A DNA stretch of 64,000 bases, taken from the NCBI GenBank assembly GCA_948470475.1, contig OX419336.1, positions 9,224,169 to 9,288,168 of the forward strand, in the 5' to 3' direction. The notes beneath the pieces were generated by a model that saw only the letters and a list, made by a program, of their open reading frames with translations, had not been told where the DNA came from and did not search any database. This DNA comes from Galaxea fascicularis. Lineage: Eukaryota > Cnidaria > Anthozoa > Scleractinia > Euphylliidae. The stretch's first letter is position 1; each line of letters begins with the position of its first letter. A program made the position numbers and the translations under genes. Positions 1 through 10,699 of the stretch are shown piece by piece.

Positions 1-124
1 AATATCATTTCTTAAACGTCGATTAACGGCGATTTCATACATGTAGTCAGTTGAAGAAAACATTTACTGCAATTTCTTAGCACTCATCCCGATTTCTAAA
101 CCGTATCAAGCTTGTTTTCGAGAA

Positions 125-294
125 ATTTGGTTTTATCAAGTTGTTAATGTAAATTGACCACAGTAAAGGGGTTCTAAAAGATGACGTTTCGAGCTTTAGA
201 CCTTGGCGAAGGGATAACACTCGAAACGTCAGCTTTTAGAATCCCAGTAGTGGTCAGTCAGTTTACAATATCAACTCCGTTGATAAAACCAAAT
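125..294. mobile_element. Penelope-like repeat fragment with inverted ends
   Basis: The ends are imperfect inverted repeats: a left arm reading TTTGGTTTTATCAA and a right arm reading TTGATAAAACCAAA, with further pairing inward (GTAAATTGACCAC against GTGGTCAGTCAGTTTAC). The middle (181-236) carries the tract CGAAGGGATAACACTCGAAACGTC. I associate this with the terminal repeats of Penelope-like retroelements, where it forms part of a hammerhead ribozyme. The neighbouring minus-strand tract (about 295-350, AAACTGTGGTGCTG family) recurs near 24,513-24,595 and 37,213-37,285 on the plus strand, so it is a dispersed repeat. No reverse transcriptase is visible here. The class assignment rests on the motif only. 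Confidence 0.45.
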
Positions 295-718
295 CTTTGT
301 GTACAACTCCCCCACTGACGCAGCACCACAGTTTCTTTAGGAACTACTCCCTTTATGCATTTTCGAGACACGCGTAACTCAGAAAATGAAGTCATGGCTA
401 TTTCTTTGAAGTTTACTGATTTTCTGTTGACACTGGCCAATCTCACGCCAGCTTCGGACCCTCGGTAAACATAAAATGCACAAGGTCTCCCATTCGAGTG
501 GCTTTATTTTTGAGAATTAAAAGATGGTCGAATACCGGCAATACGTTCCTGGTTCCGTTTCTTTTCTACAATTTGTGAAAAGTGTGATATTATCTAACAT
601 GTTTTTTCTTCAGTAACAGTACGAGATCATGAAACTTAAGCGAAGTTTAAAAAGGGCAAAAACTGTTTTGAAATAAATTTCTACAGAAATAATTAAGTGA
701 TTTTTACCGTAGAATGCT

Positions 719-1045
719 TTGGCCGCAGCTCAAGAACTTCATAGTACTTTCATAACATTTTTGGACTTTTTAGTGAAAGAAACATGTCAAGATTCATGCT
801 TCTCGCTACCTGAGCTAAGTGAAACAAGTCTCAAATACCCAGGAATTCTGAATTATTGCTATTTTGAAGTCCGTTTTGACGAGCCGTACGCACTAGAAGA
901 ATTTTTGTTTATTTTGCAAAAATATCTGTCATCAGTTCGGTTGTCCAGGTTTTTGTCAGAGCCAAACAAATCTTTTCAACCTAGTGCGTACGGGCCCTTA
1001 GTCGACAATGTCGTGTATTATGAAAACATTTTCATCACTTACTAG
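719..1045 (+). CDS. Unrecognised open reading frame, possible 3' exon
   Basis: This is an open frame of about 108 codons ending at a TAG stop, with mixed hydrophobic and charged composition and no low-complexity runs. The frame has no ATG near its 5' end. It opens beside GGCCGCAG (719-727), which could be a splice acceptor, so it may be a last coding exon. I recognise no domain. It could equally be the decayed C-terminal part of a transposon protein, given that the 700 bp upstream are repeat-derived. Codon content looks more protein-like than most chance frames here, but there is no independent support. Confidence 0.22.
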   Translation: MAAAQELHSTFITFLDFLVKETCQDSCFSLPELSETSLKYPGILNYCYFEVRFDEPYALEEFLFILQKYLSSVRLSRFLSEPNKSFQPSAYGPLVDNVVYYENIFITY

Positions 1046-3160
1046 TTTAAAAGAACTGACTCAAACAGCACCTTCGTCAGATAACTTCCGTATTTTTAAC
1101 TATTGGCATGACGTGCTCTTGAAAGGGTAATACATACGTGGGAAAATTCCCAGGAACATGCATAATAACTTCTCGTTCTAATCTAAACCGGATAAAGGAC
1201 TAAAATGATATTTTGAAATGTAGTGCGTTTATGCTTCATGATATTGCGACGTTTATGCCTCAGTTGAAACGATTCCAAATAATCTTATAACTACGCCGCG
1301 GTTGACATTACTACTAGTCACTGTACATAGCATGCATAAGTTTAACGGGCCGGCTTCATTTATTAGACCTATTGACGTTCCAACCAATTTGTACCTTTTC
1401 ATTTAGTGAAATATGGCTGTGTTATAGAAAATAATTATACTCTGTTTTCAGCGCATACATGATGCCAAAACGGTAACTGAAACTGAACCCGACGGAAGTC
1501 AGATAGTTTTCAAGGGACCGTCCTTGGAACAACCCCCTGCCAATCACTTTCAACAAAACTGAAACTGGCCATCTTACGAAATGTTTTTTCCCGTGGTTCT
1601 TTCCATCAACTCATCCTGCAACATTTCCCTGTGTCACGCCGACATGAGGACGGGTCATTAAAAAAGGTGGGGGAAGAGGGTGGGGATTTTCAGCTGCATG
1701 GTTGTACAGGATTATTACTTTTCTTGCAGGTGCGTGAGTTTTTCCTTGCCTTCTTCCTTAATTTTCGCACGAATTTTTTTTCTCCCTCGCCATCGCTTTC
1801 TGATGATACATCCCTTGTGGCCTCCCTAGCTTCCACAACACTTTGTAGAGACAACAATAAAAGTGTTGGCGGCGTCAACCACAGCTCTCTTTCGGTTTGT
1901 TGAAAATATCTTTTTCAAGGAAAATATTACGGTTGAATCAGCAAAAAATATTTCTGGATTGTCTCTGTGAAGTTACATATTTGAACCAGCTGACCAATCC
2001 ACTCGAGAAATAAAGTATACTGCCTCCCGATCTATTTTTGGAAAGTGTACCGGCTTCTTTCAGAAAACACACTGCTGAGAAAAGTTTGCAGGATGTAATT
2101 CGATTGAAGTAACTACGTTTCCATAATGTTTCTAACACAGTTGACCTTCAGGACGAATAACAAACACACCATAACGGGCGGTTTATCTGTAGTTAATATC
2201 CGCTGTTAGCAGCTACCACGAGCCGACCTGTCTTGTATCCATATAAAAGTTCGATGTCTTGTGAAATATTCAAGGATCCTCAAGTTCTAGTAGTAGTTGA
2301 ATATTTTTAAATAACCGGCATAAATGAAAATGATGGCCCCTCCGCTCATGAGACGATTACGGAGACTGGAACCGAGTGTGACTTTCTCCGAACAAAGCGC
2401 CTAAACCTGTTTATTTTGGCTGGAGTTATACAAGAGACACGAAAGTCTCATTACGTTGAGATTGAAATCACCGAAGCTGGGAAGTAAGCACCTACAATAT
2501 CGCGTCGTTTACCAGCCTTATCATTGCAGCGTGTTGGAAAAAATAGCAAACGTCGTGGGGGGTGGGGGGGGGAAGGGGTGACCCCGTGTTCGCAGCCTTT
2601 CAAGATGCTTATTTATCATTTCTTTCTTAAAACACTAGTCTCTTTTAAGTTCTTTCTAAAACAGTGCTTTACCAGTTTAATTGTAGCCGAATTCAGTGAG
2701 GTTGCATGTGATTTAGCACTACTAGAATTGAATACACGCGGGAGCCCATCACTAGTGGTGCACGTTTGCTTTTTAAAACTCATAATACTACCAACTGTAT
2801 ACGGCTGTCTTGTCTGCACGATTCAGTTAGACGGTTTAGTTAGACCAACTCAAGCTTTGGCAGTGACTTGAATTGGGTAATCCGGAGCTTCGATTACAAA
2901 GCATACGTAACAGATACTCCAGCGCTTATAACTATTTCAGTGTAAATATGACCCCGGCAGTATTTCACATTCCCTCATCAAGAGATTGATACCTACTTTT
3001 TTAAATGCCAAAGAAAAATATGCATTCCATGGTCAATGTATGGCAGTCATACAGTAAAGCTTGAACAGAATAATCAGTGGCACTGTCCACTTAGCTTAAT
3101 TCAACCTTGGCTTAGGACGTCAGTTCTCGCCCAGTTTCAAGAGTGGGTGTTTTAGGAACA
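1046..3160. other. No gene seen
   Basis: This is AT-rich sequence with short chance frames on both strands. It includes a G-rich run near 2557-2580. I see no domain, tRNA or long inverted repeat. Confidence 0.5.
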
Positions 3161-3313
3161 TTAAAGCCCCGTCTACACGAGAAATGTTTATGTGACAATT
3201 TTTATGTGACAAATATACTTGATGGTGTAGATGGTACAGCATGAAATAATTGTCAACAGTTTGAAGTTTAGTGCGCCAGTAATGACTTTGGACAGCTGAG
3301 ATACCCAGCCGGA

Positions 3314-3508
3314 ATGAGGGCGAGACTGTGTAATCACCCACGAAATAAGGCGCTTACGAACAAACAAACAAACACTTGAGGCTGCTGCGATTATAGCGTT
3401 TCTCGTATTATATAAACAACAAAGAATGAAGAAAAAGAAGCGTGGGTGTTGAGTAAAGCCCTCAGCAGTGCGAGAGACTGACCATGACGAATTCAAATTT
3501 TTTTTTCG
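3314..3508 (+). pseudogene. Harbinger transposase exon 1 (left arm, broken)
   Basis: This is a plus-strand counterpart of the right-arm exon. It has an ATG, the same N-H-P-R-N and A-L-T-N-K-Q-T segments, and the same terminal TTTCG followed by GTGAGTAC. A shift in the CAAA repeat near 3360-3375 introduces a stop soon after the start, so it cannot encode the full exon. Confidence 0.5.
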
Positions 3509-4115
3509 GTGAGTACAATTTATTACGACCTTCAGATTTGAGTACAAGTATGAATTTCAAATCATGTTCAAACCAGTCTCCTCCCCTGAACTCTCACTGT
3601 TCCTTGTTGCTTACCAGCAGACCAGGAGATTGTTGAAACAAGATTGATGCCATTAGTGATTGCGTTCGCAGTGGGAGATTAGGGACCAGCAATATTTGCC
3701 ACATTTTATGTGACAAGTCGTCTACACGAGCAATTTTTTTGTATGACAATTTTCATTTGTCACATAAAAGCTAACACGCCAGCTTTTCAGCAAATGTATT
3801 TGTCACATAAAAATTGGCCAACTTCCCTCGTCTACACGAGCAAATAAAAATTATCACATAAAAATTGCTCGTGTAGACGAGGCTTAAGCCTCGTCTACAC
3901 AAGCAATTTAGCCTCGTCTACACGAGCAATTTTTATGTGACAACTTCTCTCACTGAGAACGCGATCACTAGTGGCATCAATCTTGTTTCAACAATCCCAT
4001 GGTCTGCTGGTAAGCAACAAGGAACAGTGAGAGTTCAGGAGAGGAGACTGGTTTCAACATGATTTGAAATTCATACTTGTACTCAAATCTGAGGGTCGTA
4101 ATAAATTGTACTCAC

Positions 4116-4351
4116 CGAAAAAAAAATTTGAATTCGTCATGGTCAGTGTCTCGCAGGTCTTTTACTAAATGTTGGGCCAAACCCTGGGCTTCTTGCCGCT
4201 GCTGAGTTTTCCAGGGCTTTACCCAACACCCACGCTTCTTTTTCTTCATTCCTTGTTGTTTATATAATACGAGAAACACTGCAGCACCCTCAAGTGTTTG
4301 CTTGTTCGTAAGCGCCATATTTCGTGGGTGATTACACGGCCTCGCCTTCAT
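4116..4351 (-). pseudogene. Harbinger transposase exon 1 (right arm)
   Basis: This minus-strand frame of up to 79 codons has an internal ATG at codon 12 that may be the real start. It contains a W-V-K-P-W block followed by a Gln/Arg-rich stretch and H-L-V-x-x-L-R-D-T-D, then F-K-F-F-F-R. This resembles the conserved N-terminal block of PIF/Harbinger nucleases (W-x-x-P-W, a leucine-rich stretch, D-x-x-x-F-x-x-F-x-R). The frame runs straight into a consensus donor (GTGAGT; exon edge at 4116), so it is exon 1 of a spliced transposase. The catalytic DDE exons are absent here. A mirror copy on the plus strand (3314-3508) keeps the same donor but has an early stop. Confidence 0.6.
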
Positions 4352-4482
4352 TCTGGGTATTTCAGCTGTTCAAAGTCATTACTGGCGCACTAAACTTCAA
4401 ACTGTTGACAATTATTTGCTTTTTCATCTACACTATCAAGTATATTTGTCACATAAAAATTGCTCGTGTAGACAAGGTTTTA

Positions 4483-7170
4483 GATGTTGGCCATTCAAAT
4501 GGCACTGAAATTGAACAGTGATTTCGTCAAAGTGGTTCTCAAATCAGTGAAACATAATAAGATGTCTAATAACAACAACAATGTCCTGTACGTTGAGTTT
4601 TCTTCTTGGTAATACAAAAGTTATATAAACTAATAAACAAGAAAAGGTACGGACCTTCAGAATAAATATTTATTTGTGCTTTAATTTTTCCGGTTACTGG
4701 TTTGAATTTCACATCAGTACCCCACCGAAGACGCTTGTCATCTGTCTGGTACACAAACCGCATTCAACTGCTAAACCGGGCTGTTATCTATTATTTATAT
4801 TGTTTTTCCTGCCCAGTCTTAATATTCTTAATTTTCTGCCGATTTTAGGCTGGAAATATTCTTGAGTAATTCTTTGACAACGACAAAAAAACTGCGATAA
4901 AATATATTTTTTAAAAAACATATTAAGAAAGAAAGAACATTCCAACATTTCGACTGATTTATTGTTCTATTGTTTTATCTAGTACATTAACACCATCATT
5001 TTGACTTGATAATGACGTTCGCTAAACGTCGTCGTTTTTTCTTGATATGGTTTTAAAAAATATTGTCGCAGTTTTTTTTATAGTTAAATGTTTTAAAAAA
5101 TCGCTTCCTATTCGAATTCTTAGATTACAGCGTATGAAACCTGATATGAAGCCTGGTATGACACACCTAACTTCTTCCAGAAATGTTATTAGCATCATCC
5201 GCGAACATACGGCTACTAATGTTGTTTTTGTTTTTGTGTTTATGGCTAGCCTTGCCGTTTAGAAAAAGGATGAATTTGATACGGTTTAGTTAAAAACATA
5301 TATTGTATTGTATTTACCAATCTGCACCAGACAAAATTATATTCTTTTCCACATATCAGTCTCGGGTTTATTCTTAAAATATTCCAGATAAAGTCAAAGT
5401 CATAAAGATAACTTGAGGTGTCAAGAGTAATATGCTCCACTGCATGACTTCTGGCGTCTAGTTTAACTTCTCCTGTAGTTTCTATTGCTGTGTCATTTTA
5501 GCTTCTGAAGGGATGTGACTGTACGTGTGTGCTTGAAATAAAGAGGTTACTATAAAAACGAAGAGGAACTTGGAGAGAACAATGTTTATACTATTCAACG
5601 TAAAAAAAAGCTTCGCACTAAGCAGTGCTCTCCAAGATACTATTTATCCTGCTGGTTTGAGCGTACCTCCTTATAATTAAGTAGTCTTCGAAAGGGAACG
5701 CTTTAAGGGAGAGTAATTGGTTTATATCACGCTTCGTTCTATTAAATCATTGCTATGCTGCTGTTTGTCATGATGGTTGGCTCTACCTCTTAGTTGTTCC
5801 AAAACCAATAACTTTGAAGAGCTGATTTCTGCGCAAGAGGTCTAAGTTTTCAATTTGTCAACGGAACGGAAACACATGCATATCTATCTGAATTGTTCGA
5901 TTTCCTAGCTGCTAGAGTAGCATCTGAGCAAAATCTGGTTGAGAGCCGTCTCAAAATATGGACGTTTGAATTTTGCCCTTGCCAATGTCCTTGCATTTTA
6001 CAAGATTATGTTGGGTTGTGTGCAAGATTCCCACCTGGCGGAATTGATTAATTCACTTCCAACACTATCACGTTATTTTGTGCATTTTTAAACATTTCCC
6101 ACCCAGCAGAATCGATGAATTCACTTGCAACACTATCAGAAGTTATTTGTTCATTTATTTGCTCTGTTATATGTTTTTGTTTAAGAAAGGCGAGACACAG
6201 TGGCTTAAGTACCCGTTCGAAGGGATAGCAGAAATATCGCCAAATGCGAATAAAACTAAGCATAAATGACTTTCACAAATTTCCCCGCGACAGACTGCCT
6301 TCTCTTAAATTTGAAAATCTCGGCGAACGAGGAAAAAGGTGACTTAGAGGTCTTATATATCAAATTCACAAGGGCGACATCTTGTTCACCAGGAAACTTG
6401 ACGTGATCACCTTCATAATTTGGCATTGTATTTGTTGCTGCTCGATTCCTGCGTTCTGAACTATGTATAAATGTCATGAGGGTTAACTTTGTAAACTCCT
6501 AGTACTTATTATAAGGACTCAGAGTCGAAAACGGAGTGGTAAGATGAGTACATACCTTAAATACCGAATAAAAAAACGCTTGCATTTAAATTAAAACAAC
6601 TAAACGGGTTTGGCTTACCGGCGCACGGCCTGACGAGTAACTCAGAAGCTGTCTTATCTATCCTCGAGAAACAACATGAACATGAGTCTTTGTTGATGAA
6701 CGGAAAGCGGTAAACACAAAATGGTGCCCAGTTGAAAAAATTGCACAACAACTACTCTGTATGAAGGACTCAGTGCTGCAATTTTTCGCTTGAGGAAATG
6801 GACCAATGAGGAAACAAAGAAAATGATTTCTTAGAAAAAGAAGGCTGACTTCCGGTCTCTTCACTTCTAGGAATTCTAATTTTCGTTTTTTTTTTTTCTT
6901 TTGAGTATAAAAATCACCGTTCAAGACCGTGACCTTACGTTTTGGATCAGTGTTGGAATTGTATTTTTAACTATGTAGTCTGTGCAGAGAAGTCAACGTT
7001 TCTCGGACAGATTTCCAAGCATGCAATCTTTCTCAGAAGCATTCTACAATTTTTTTCAAGACGGAAAGCATACCACAGGGGGCCCGAGCGCTTCATGGCT
7101 GTTTAAAAGCTTCATTGGTTACTGATACCACATGAGGCCCGAGAGCTTTATAGCTTCTTAAAAGCTTCAT
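4483..7170. other. No gene seen
   Basis: This is AT-rich intergenic sequence. The only structured item is a diverged direct duplication at 6028-6138. All open frames are under about 90 codons and look like chance. Confidence 0.5.
6028..6138. repeat. Diverged tandem duplication (68-bp offset)
   Basis: A segment of about 43 bp starting TTCCCACC and ending AACACTATCA occurs at 6028-6070 and again at 6096-6138. The copies differ at several positions. No coding function is evident. Confidence 0.6.
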
Positions 7171-7554
7171 TGGTTACTGATACGATTATAATAAAAAAAG
7201 AAAAGACTGATTTACCCACGTGTCTGTGTCTTTCTTTGGGCGTTTTGAAAGCTACATCAGCGCGACTTCGATACAAAACACATCACTTCAGGCGCGTTGG
7301 AAACTGAAGACGACATTAACGGCTCCTGTTCACCATCAACTATCAACGGAAGTGATTTTCGGGTTACAAATCTTAAGTTTTAACGGTAGAGATGGCCCGG
7401 TTCAGACGCCGTACTTCAGCCGAACCGAATCAAATTCAACGATTAGGCTGGACTAAATAATTAATCCCGGCTGAATTGATTCAGACGCCGAACTTTATTC
7501 GGCCGAAAATAATTCACTGAAGAAAATCAAGATTCGGTCAACGAATTAGCATAC

Positions 7555-7836
7555 ACAAGTGGTGGAACAGAGAATTAACTCTGAAGTGTAAATTAAAGTG
7601 CTAAGATAAACCCATAAAAAACCCACTGGGCGTTAGCCCTAGTAAAGGGTATCAGGGAACCACACGAGGCAAAGAAAAAGATTCTTATGACCTCGGTGGG
7701 AATCGAACCCATGACCTCCGGATTAGATCTACCGTTGCTCTGCCGACTAAGCTACGAGGTCGGGCACTTACACTTCAGAGTTAATTCTCTGTTCCACCAC
7801 TTGTATGTGTTTATAGTGCTACGCGGCACAACATAT
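7555..7836 (-). mobile_element. tRNA-derived SINE-like insertion with internal inverted repeat
   Basis: The insertion is bounded by a 12-bp direct repeat, GAATTAGCATAC, at 7543-7554 and 7837-7848, the type of variable-length target duplication left by retroposons. On the minus strand it contains a tRNA-like Pol III promoter unit (7689-7761). A 37-bp inverted repeat, mirrored at 7555-7591 and 7768-7804, brackets the tRNA-like unit. A retroposed SINE does not normally carry such a repeat, so this may be a composite of a SINE and a MITE. Confidence 0.6.
7689..7761 (-). promoter_or_regulatory. tRNA-like Pol III promoter (A and B boxes)
   Basis: This 73-nt unit has a perfect 7-bp acceptor stem (GACCTCG with CGAGGTC), an A box TAGCTTAGTCGG (7743-7754 on the complement) and a B box GGTTCGATTCC (7699-7709). 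The anticodon stem is badly paired and the residue at position 33 is G rather than U, so it is a tRNA-derived promoter rather than a working tRNA gene. Confidence 0.65.
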
Positions 7837-8995
7837 GAATTAGCATACAGCTGTTAACATGGCGCACGCCGAGATCTGCAAACAAGAGCCTTTCTTCGGC
7901 TCAAAATGCTAGAAAAGATTACAAAAAGAAGAATGATGCAAACCATCTCAGGGCTTGAAATAATTTCCTGGCAGAGTTACAAAAAAAAAAAAAAAAAACT
8001 CTGTTTCCCGGCTAGCGCCGCTCAAGTTGTCCGGTCAAGGGGGATCTGTTTTTGCTCGCTTTATGTTCAAGGAAATCGCGATGATATTGAAATGCAAATA
8101 TACAACTTGAATTTCAAAACAGAGTAGACCGTTTTGAGCTGTCCAGGTTTAGTATGTTACAGTTTAAAATTTCACTCGGGATTTCACTTCGAGAACGCGG
8201 TCAACGGTCGTCATGCTTCTGTAAGTTCTCTTTTCATGCATTAAATCTCATTTTTACAGCCAAGGAAATACGGACAAATCCGGACTTTTGTCCGTATTTC
8301 CATACATTTCTTTGTAATTTTTTTACGTTTTTAAATGCTTGTATCTCAGTCAAAACTAGCCCGATTAACCTCAAACTTGGGGATTTTGTGAATCTCGGTG
8401 TGCTCTTTCTGACTATGTGGATCAATAGTTGCTAATCCCATAATTTACCGACTCGTACCTAGTCCTTCACGGTATGAAACAGGCAATAAGCGCCGTTATA
8501 CTGAAAAATACGTTAACATAATTTATGCATTTAGTTCGGCGCATGTAAAGTACGGCGTCTGATCAAAGCCGGTCTACAGCCGTTCTTCTCGGCTGAGCCA
8601 GGCGGGATTAATTGACTCAGCCGATCTAAATTAAACCAGCCGTTCCCAATTGATTCAGACGCCGTACTTCACATGAACTTAATTCGTTGAATTCGATTCG
8701 GCTCGGCTTGAAGTAAGGCGTCTGAACCGGGCCTTAACTCACTTGCAACATGAGACGTTAGTGTCGCCTGAGGAGAAACCGTCTTCGCGCTGATGCATAT
8801 CCCTTCCAAAACGACAAAAGAAAGGCACAGACACGTAGGTAAATCTTTTCTTTTTCATTGTAATCGTATCAGTAAGTTAAACCAATAAAGCAGTATGTAG
8901 ATTTTCAGGTAACTGAAAACTTAAAGCTTAACCGTGACTCATGCAAAACTGTCTCGAATTCTCCCAACCCCTATCGTGTTTATATCAGGCTATGC

Positions 8996-9026
<31 letters not shown>

Positions 9027-9501
9027 ACGGCAGCTGCTCGGCTTACAAATTATCAGAGGACAGCGCGTGATTACAAATTACGATAGCTTCGCTGGTTATT
9101 ACACTTTCGGCTTTTTTATTACAATTTACAGCAAGTATTACAATTCACGACAGAGTACACGCTCCGCTTTTCGCGAAATTTGTTTCCTTAACCGGCTTTC
9201 TTTTCTACAACCCATGACTTTTAAATTCTTTCACTTTTGAAGAGTTTTTGCAATTCTAAAAACCAATTAGATTTCTGATTCAGAGCGAAGATAAGGTGTC
9301 GTTAAAGTAATTTATTTGGCCAATGGCGAAATCGTAATGAACCAATCAGAATTCAAAGCAAATGTATGTGGCCGGCCCTTGCCTAGTTCCTGTAGGGCTT
9401 TCTCCCAGGCCCTCACGATCAATCCGTTTCGGTGACTTAGCGGAGGAGCCTAGACAAAACTCGAGCTGCGCATGCGCATGCTTTATCATCAAGATTCTAA
9501 A

Positions 9502-9911
9502 ATGGCGGACTTCCGGAGCTTTATGAAATGCTACAAACAGGGGCAAGTTATGGCTTTAAACCCTCGCGGATCTATTAATGATTATAGGCCGGTTATCACA
9601 GCACATGCAAGTTCCCGGAAATTTCACTCATTCACTACTTGCAATTGATTTTAGCTCCTGTGAGCTACAATGCAATTCCGACGGAACATGTGTCAGAGTT
9701 CGTAGCGCTTAACTGACCTTTGGTGATGGAAACTGTTGTTTCAGGGCAGCCTCGTTGGTGCTCTTTAGAAATGAAGACCATCACTTAGAACTCAAATTCC
9801 GAAATATTGTTGAACTGGCCAAATATTTTTTAAATTAAAATTTAGCTGAGGATGAGGTAATAGCTAGGATGGAAGCTGAGATGGCAATTTTGAATGGCAA
9901 AGCTGTCCCAG
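9502..9911 (+). CDS. Candidate small exons of an unidentified gene
   Basis: An ATG in good context (AAAATGGCGG at 9502) opens a short frame. Further on, a pyrimidine-poor acceptor TTTAG precedes a 66-nt stretch (9846-9911) that reads as an acidic helical peptide (E-D-E-V-I-A-R-M-E-A-E-M) and ends at CCAG before GT. Joining the two directly does not give a continuous frame, so this is at most a partial gene or the remains of one. No family is recognised. Confidence 0.15.
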
Positions 9912-10351
9912 GTTAGAATTCGTTTTACATTAGAAGTACCAGGAGAAGACTTTGATGTACTTTTATGTCTGTAACGACTACTTGGCATAATTCGTCACAG
10001 TTGACTCGGGATGTGAATGTATCATTTACGTTCTTCAATATTAATTAAAGAATCGTGAACTGAAGCTTTCAGTCTTCGTTTTGCCTTCTTGTTCGTATTA
10101 ATTCAGTGTTTGCAGACTGTTGTGGTTCAGTTTTGTCCTTGATTCAAATGTTTACCTTCCAATTCTACATTAAGCTTACTTTCCGCAAACAATCGTTTCG
10201 ATATGGTTCGGTTTCCAACCTATAAAAAGAAGCAATCTAATCATAAAAACCGAAGCGGCCTTCAAACAACAAAGATTCACCAAAAAACTAAAAATTTTCA
10301 GAGAAAAAGACATGGAAGTACGCTTTACCTCACCGCCCTCCTTCGCCGCCA

Positions 10352-10694
10352 TAGCGGGTAAATTGTTTTCATCGTTCGTACGTGAAAGTGATCGACAGCT
10401 CTCAGGAACTAGCCAAAGCTCCGTCCAAAGTGAGACAGTTTGTGTCACCTGTCGTGAGTTTGTCTAGGCCTCACTTTTTTGCTCGGACTACGTGACCCGG
10501 AACGGATCGACCGCGGCGAAATACAGAGGCCTAGGAAATAGGCAAGCCGGCGCTAGGCCGGTTTGGCGCAAGGAAATACAAGTCAAGATATAAGATTGGA
10601 GTTGGAGGAGTTGCTTTTTATCGGCTGAAAATGTGCCGCTAGTTTTGAACACCAGTCAGATAGCATAGCGAAGAAGAACCAAAGCAATGCAAAG
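10352..10694. promoter_or_regulatory. Possible divergent promoter with short first exons
   Basis: A CpG-richer stretch (about 10,450-10,600) separates two outward-facing candidate start exons. On the minus strand an ATG at about 10,352 opens M-A-A-K-E-G-G and meets GTGAGG. On the plus strand the ATG at 10,687 encodes M-Q and two more bases, then a GTGAGT donor at 10,695. Neither gene could be followed to a second exon inside the window. Confidence 0.2.
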
Positions 10695-10699
10695 GTGAG

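Larger units (their letters stand above)
3164..4479. mobile_element. PIF/Harbinger-type inverted-dimer element
   Basis: The outer ends are inverted repeats (AAGCCCCGTCTACACGAG and CTCGTGTAGACAAGGTT) flanked by the trinucleotide TTA on both sides (3161-3163 and 4480-4482), matching the TWA target duplication of PIF/Harbinger elements. The left (3164 to about 3670) and right (about 3894-4479) arms are long inverted copies of one sequence, each containing the start of a transposase-like reading frame followed by a GTGAGTAC splice donor. Further copies of the terminal repeat abut internally around 3770-3935, including a TTAA-centred palindrome at about 3870-3900. The middle of the element, which would hold the nuclease, is missing, so this copy is non-autonomous. 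Confidence 0.75.
7394..8733. mobile_element. Nested MITE with GGCCCGGTTCAGACGCC termini
   Basis: The left end reads GGCCCGGTTCAGACGCC followed by a GTACTTCAGCCGAACCGAAT tract. The right end reads the complement, ending GGCGTCTGAACCGGGCC at 8733. Subterminal variants of the phrase CAGACGCCG(T/A)ACTT recur at about 7485, 8545 and 8660. The element is non-coding and palindromic, and contains an A-tract at 7981-7999. Confidence 0.55.
7175..8874. mobile_element. Long fold-back element (outer inverted repeat)
   Basis: The outer arms are inverted copies: TACTGATACGATTATAAT on the left and ATTGTAATCGTATCAGTA on the right. The similarity continues inward through the ACACAGACACG region. The interior holds a second inverted-repeat element (7394-8733) and a SINE-like insertion (7555-7836). 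The stretch GCTTCATTGGTTACTGATAC also occurs just outside the left end (about 7107-7130), suggesting a nearby partial copy. No transposase is visible. Confidence 0.55.

Noticed and set aside
1690..1903. Overlapping ORFs on both strands
   Set aside because: Composition is driven by T-rich and C-rich sequence; no domain or splice support.
2524..2871. 115-codon plus-strand ORF
   Set aside because: It opens in a G-run, lacks any recognised motif, and overlaps an antisense frame of similar quality.
7689..7761. A functional tRNA gene on the minus strand
   Set aside because: The acceptor stem and both promoter boxes are good, but the anticodon stem has mismatches and U33 is replaced, and it sits inside an inserted repeat with a target duplication.
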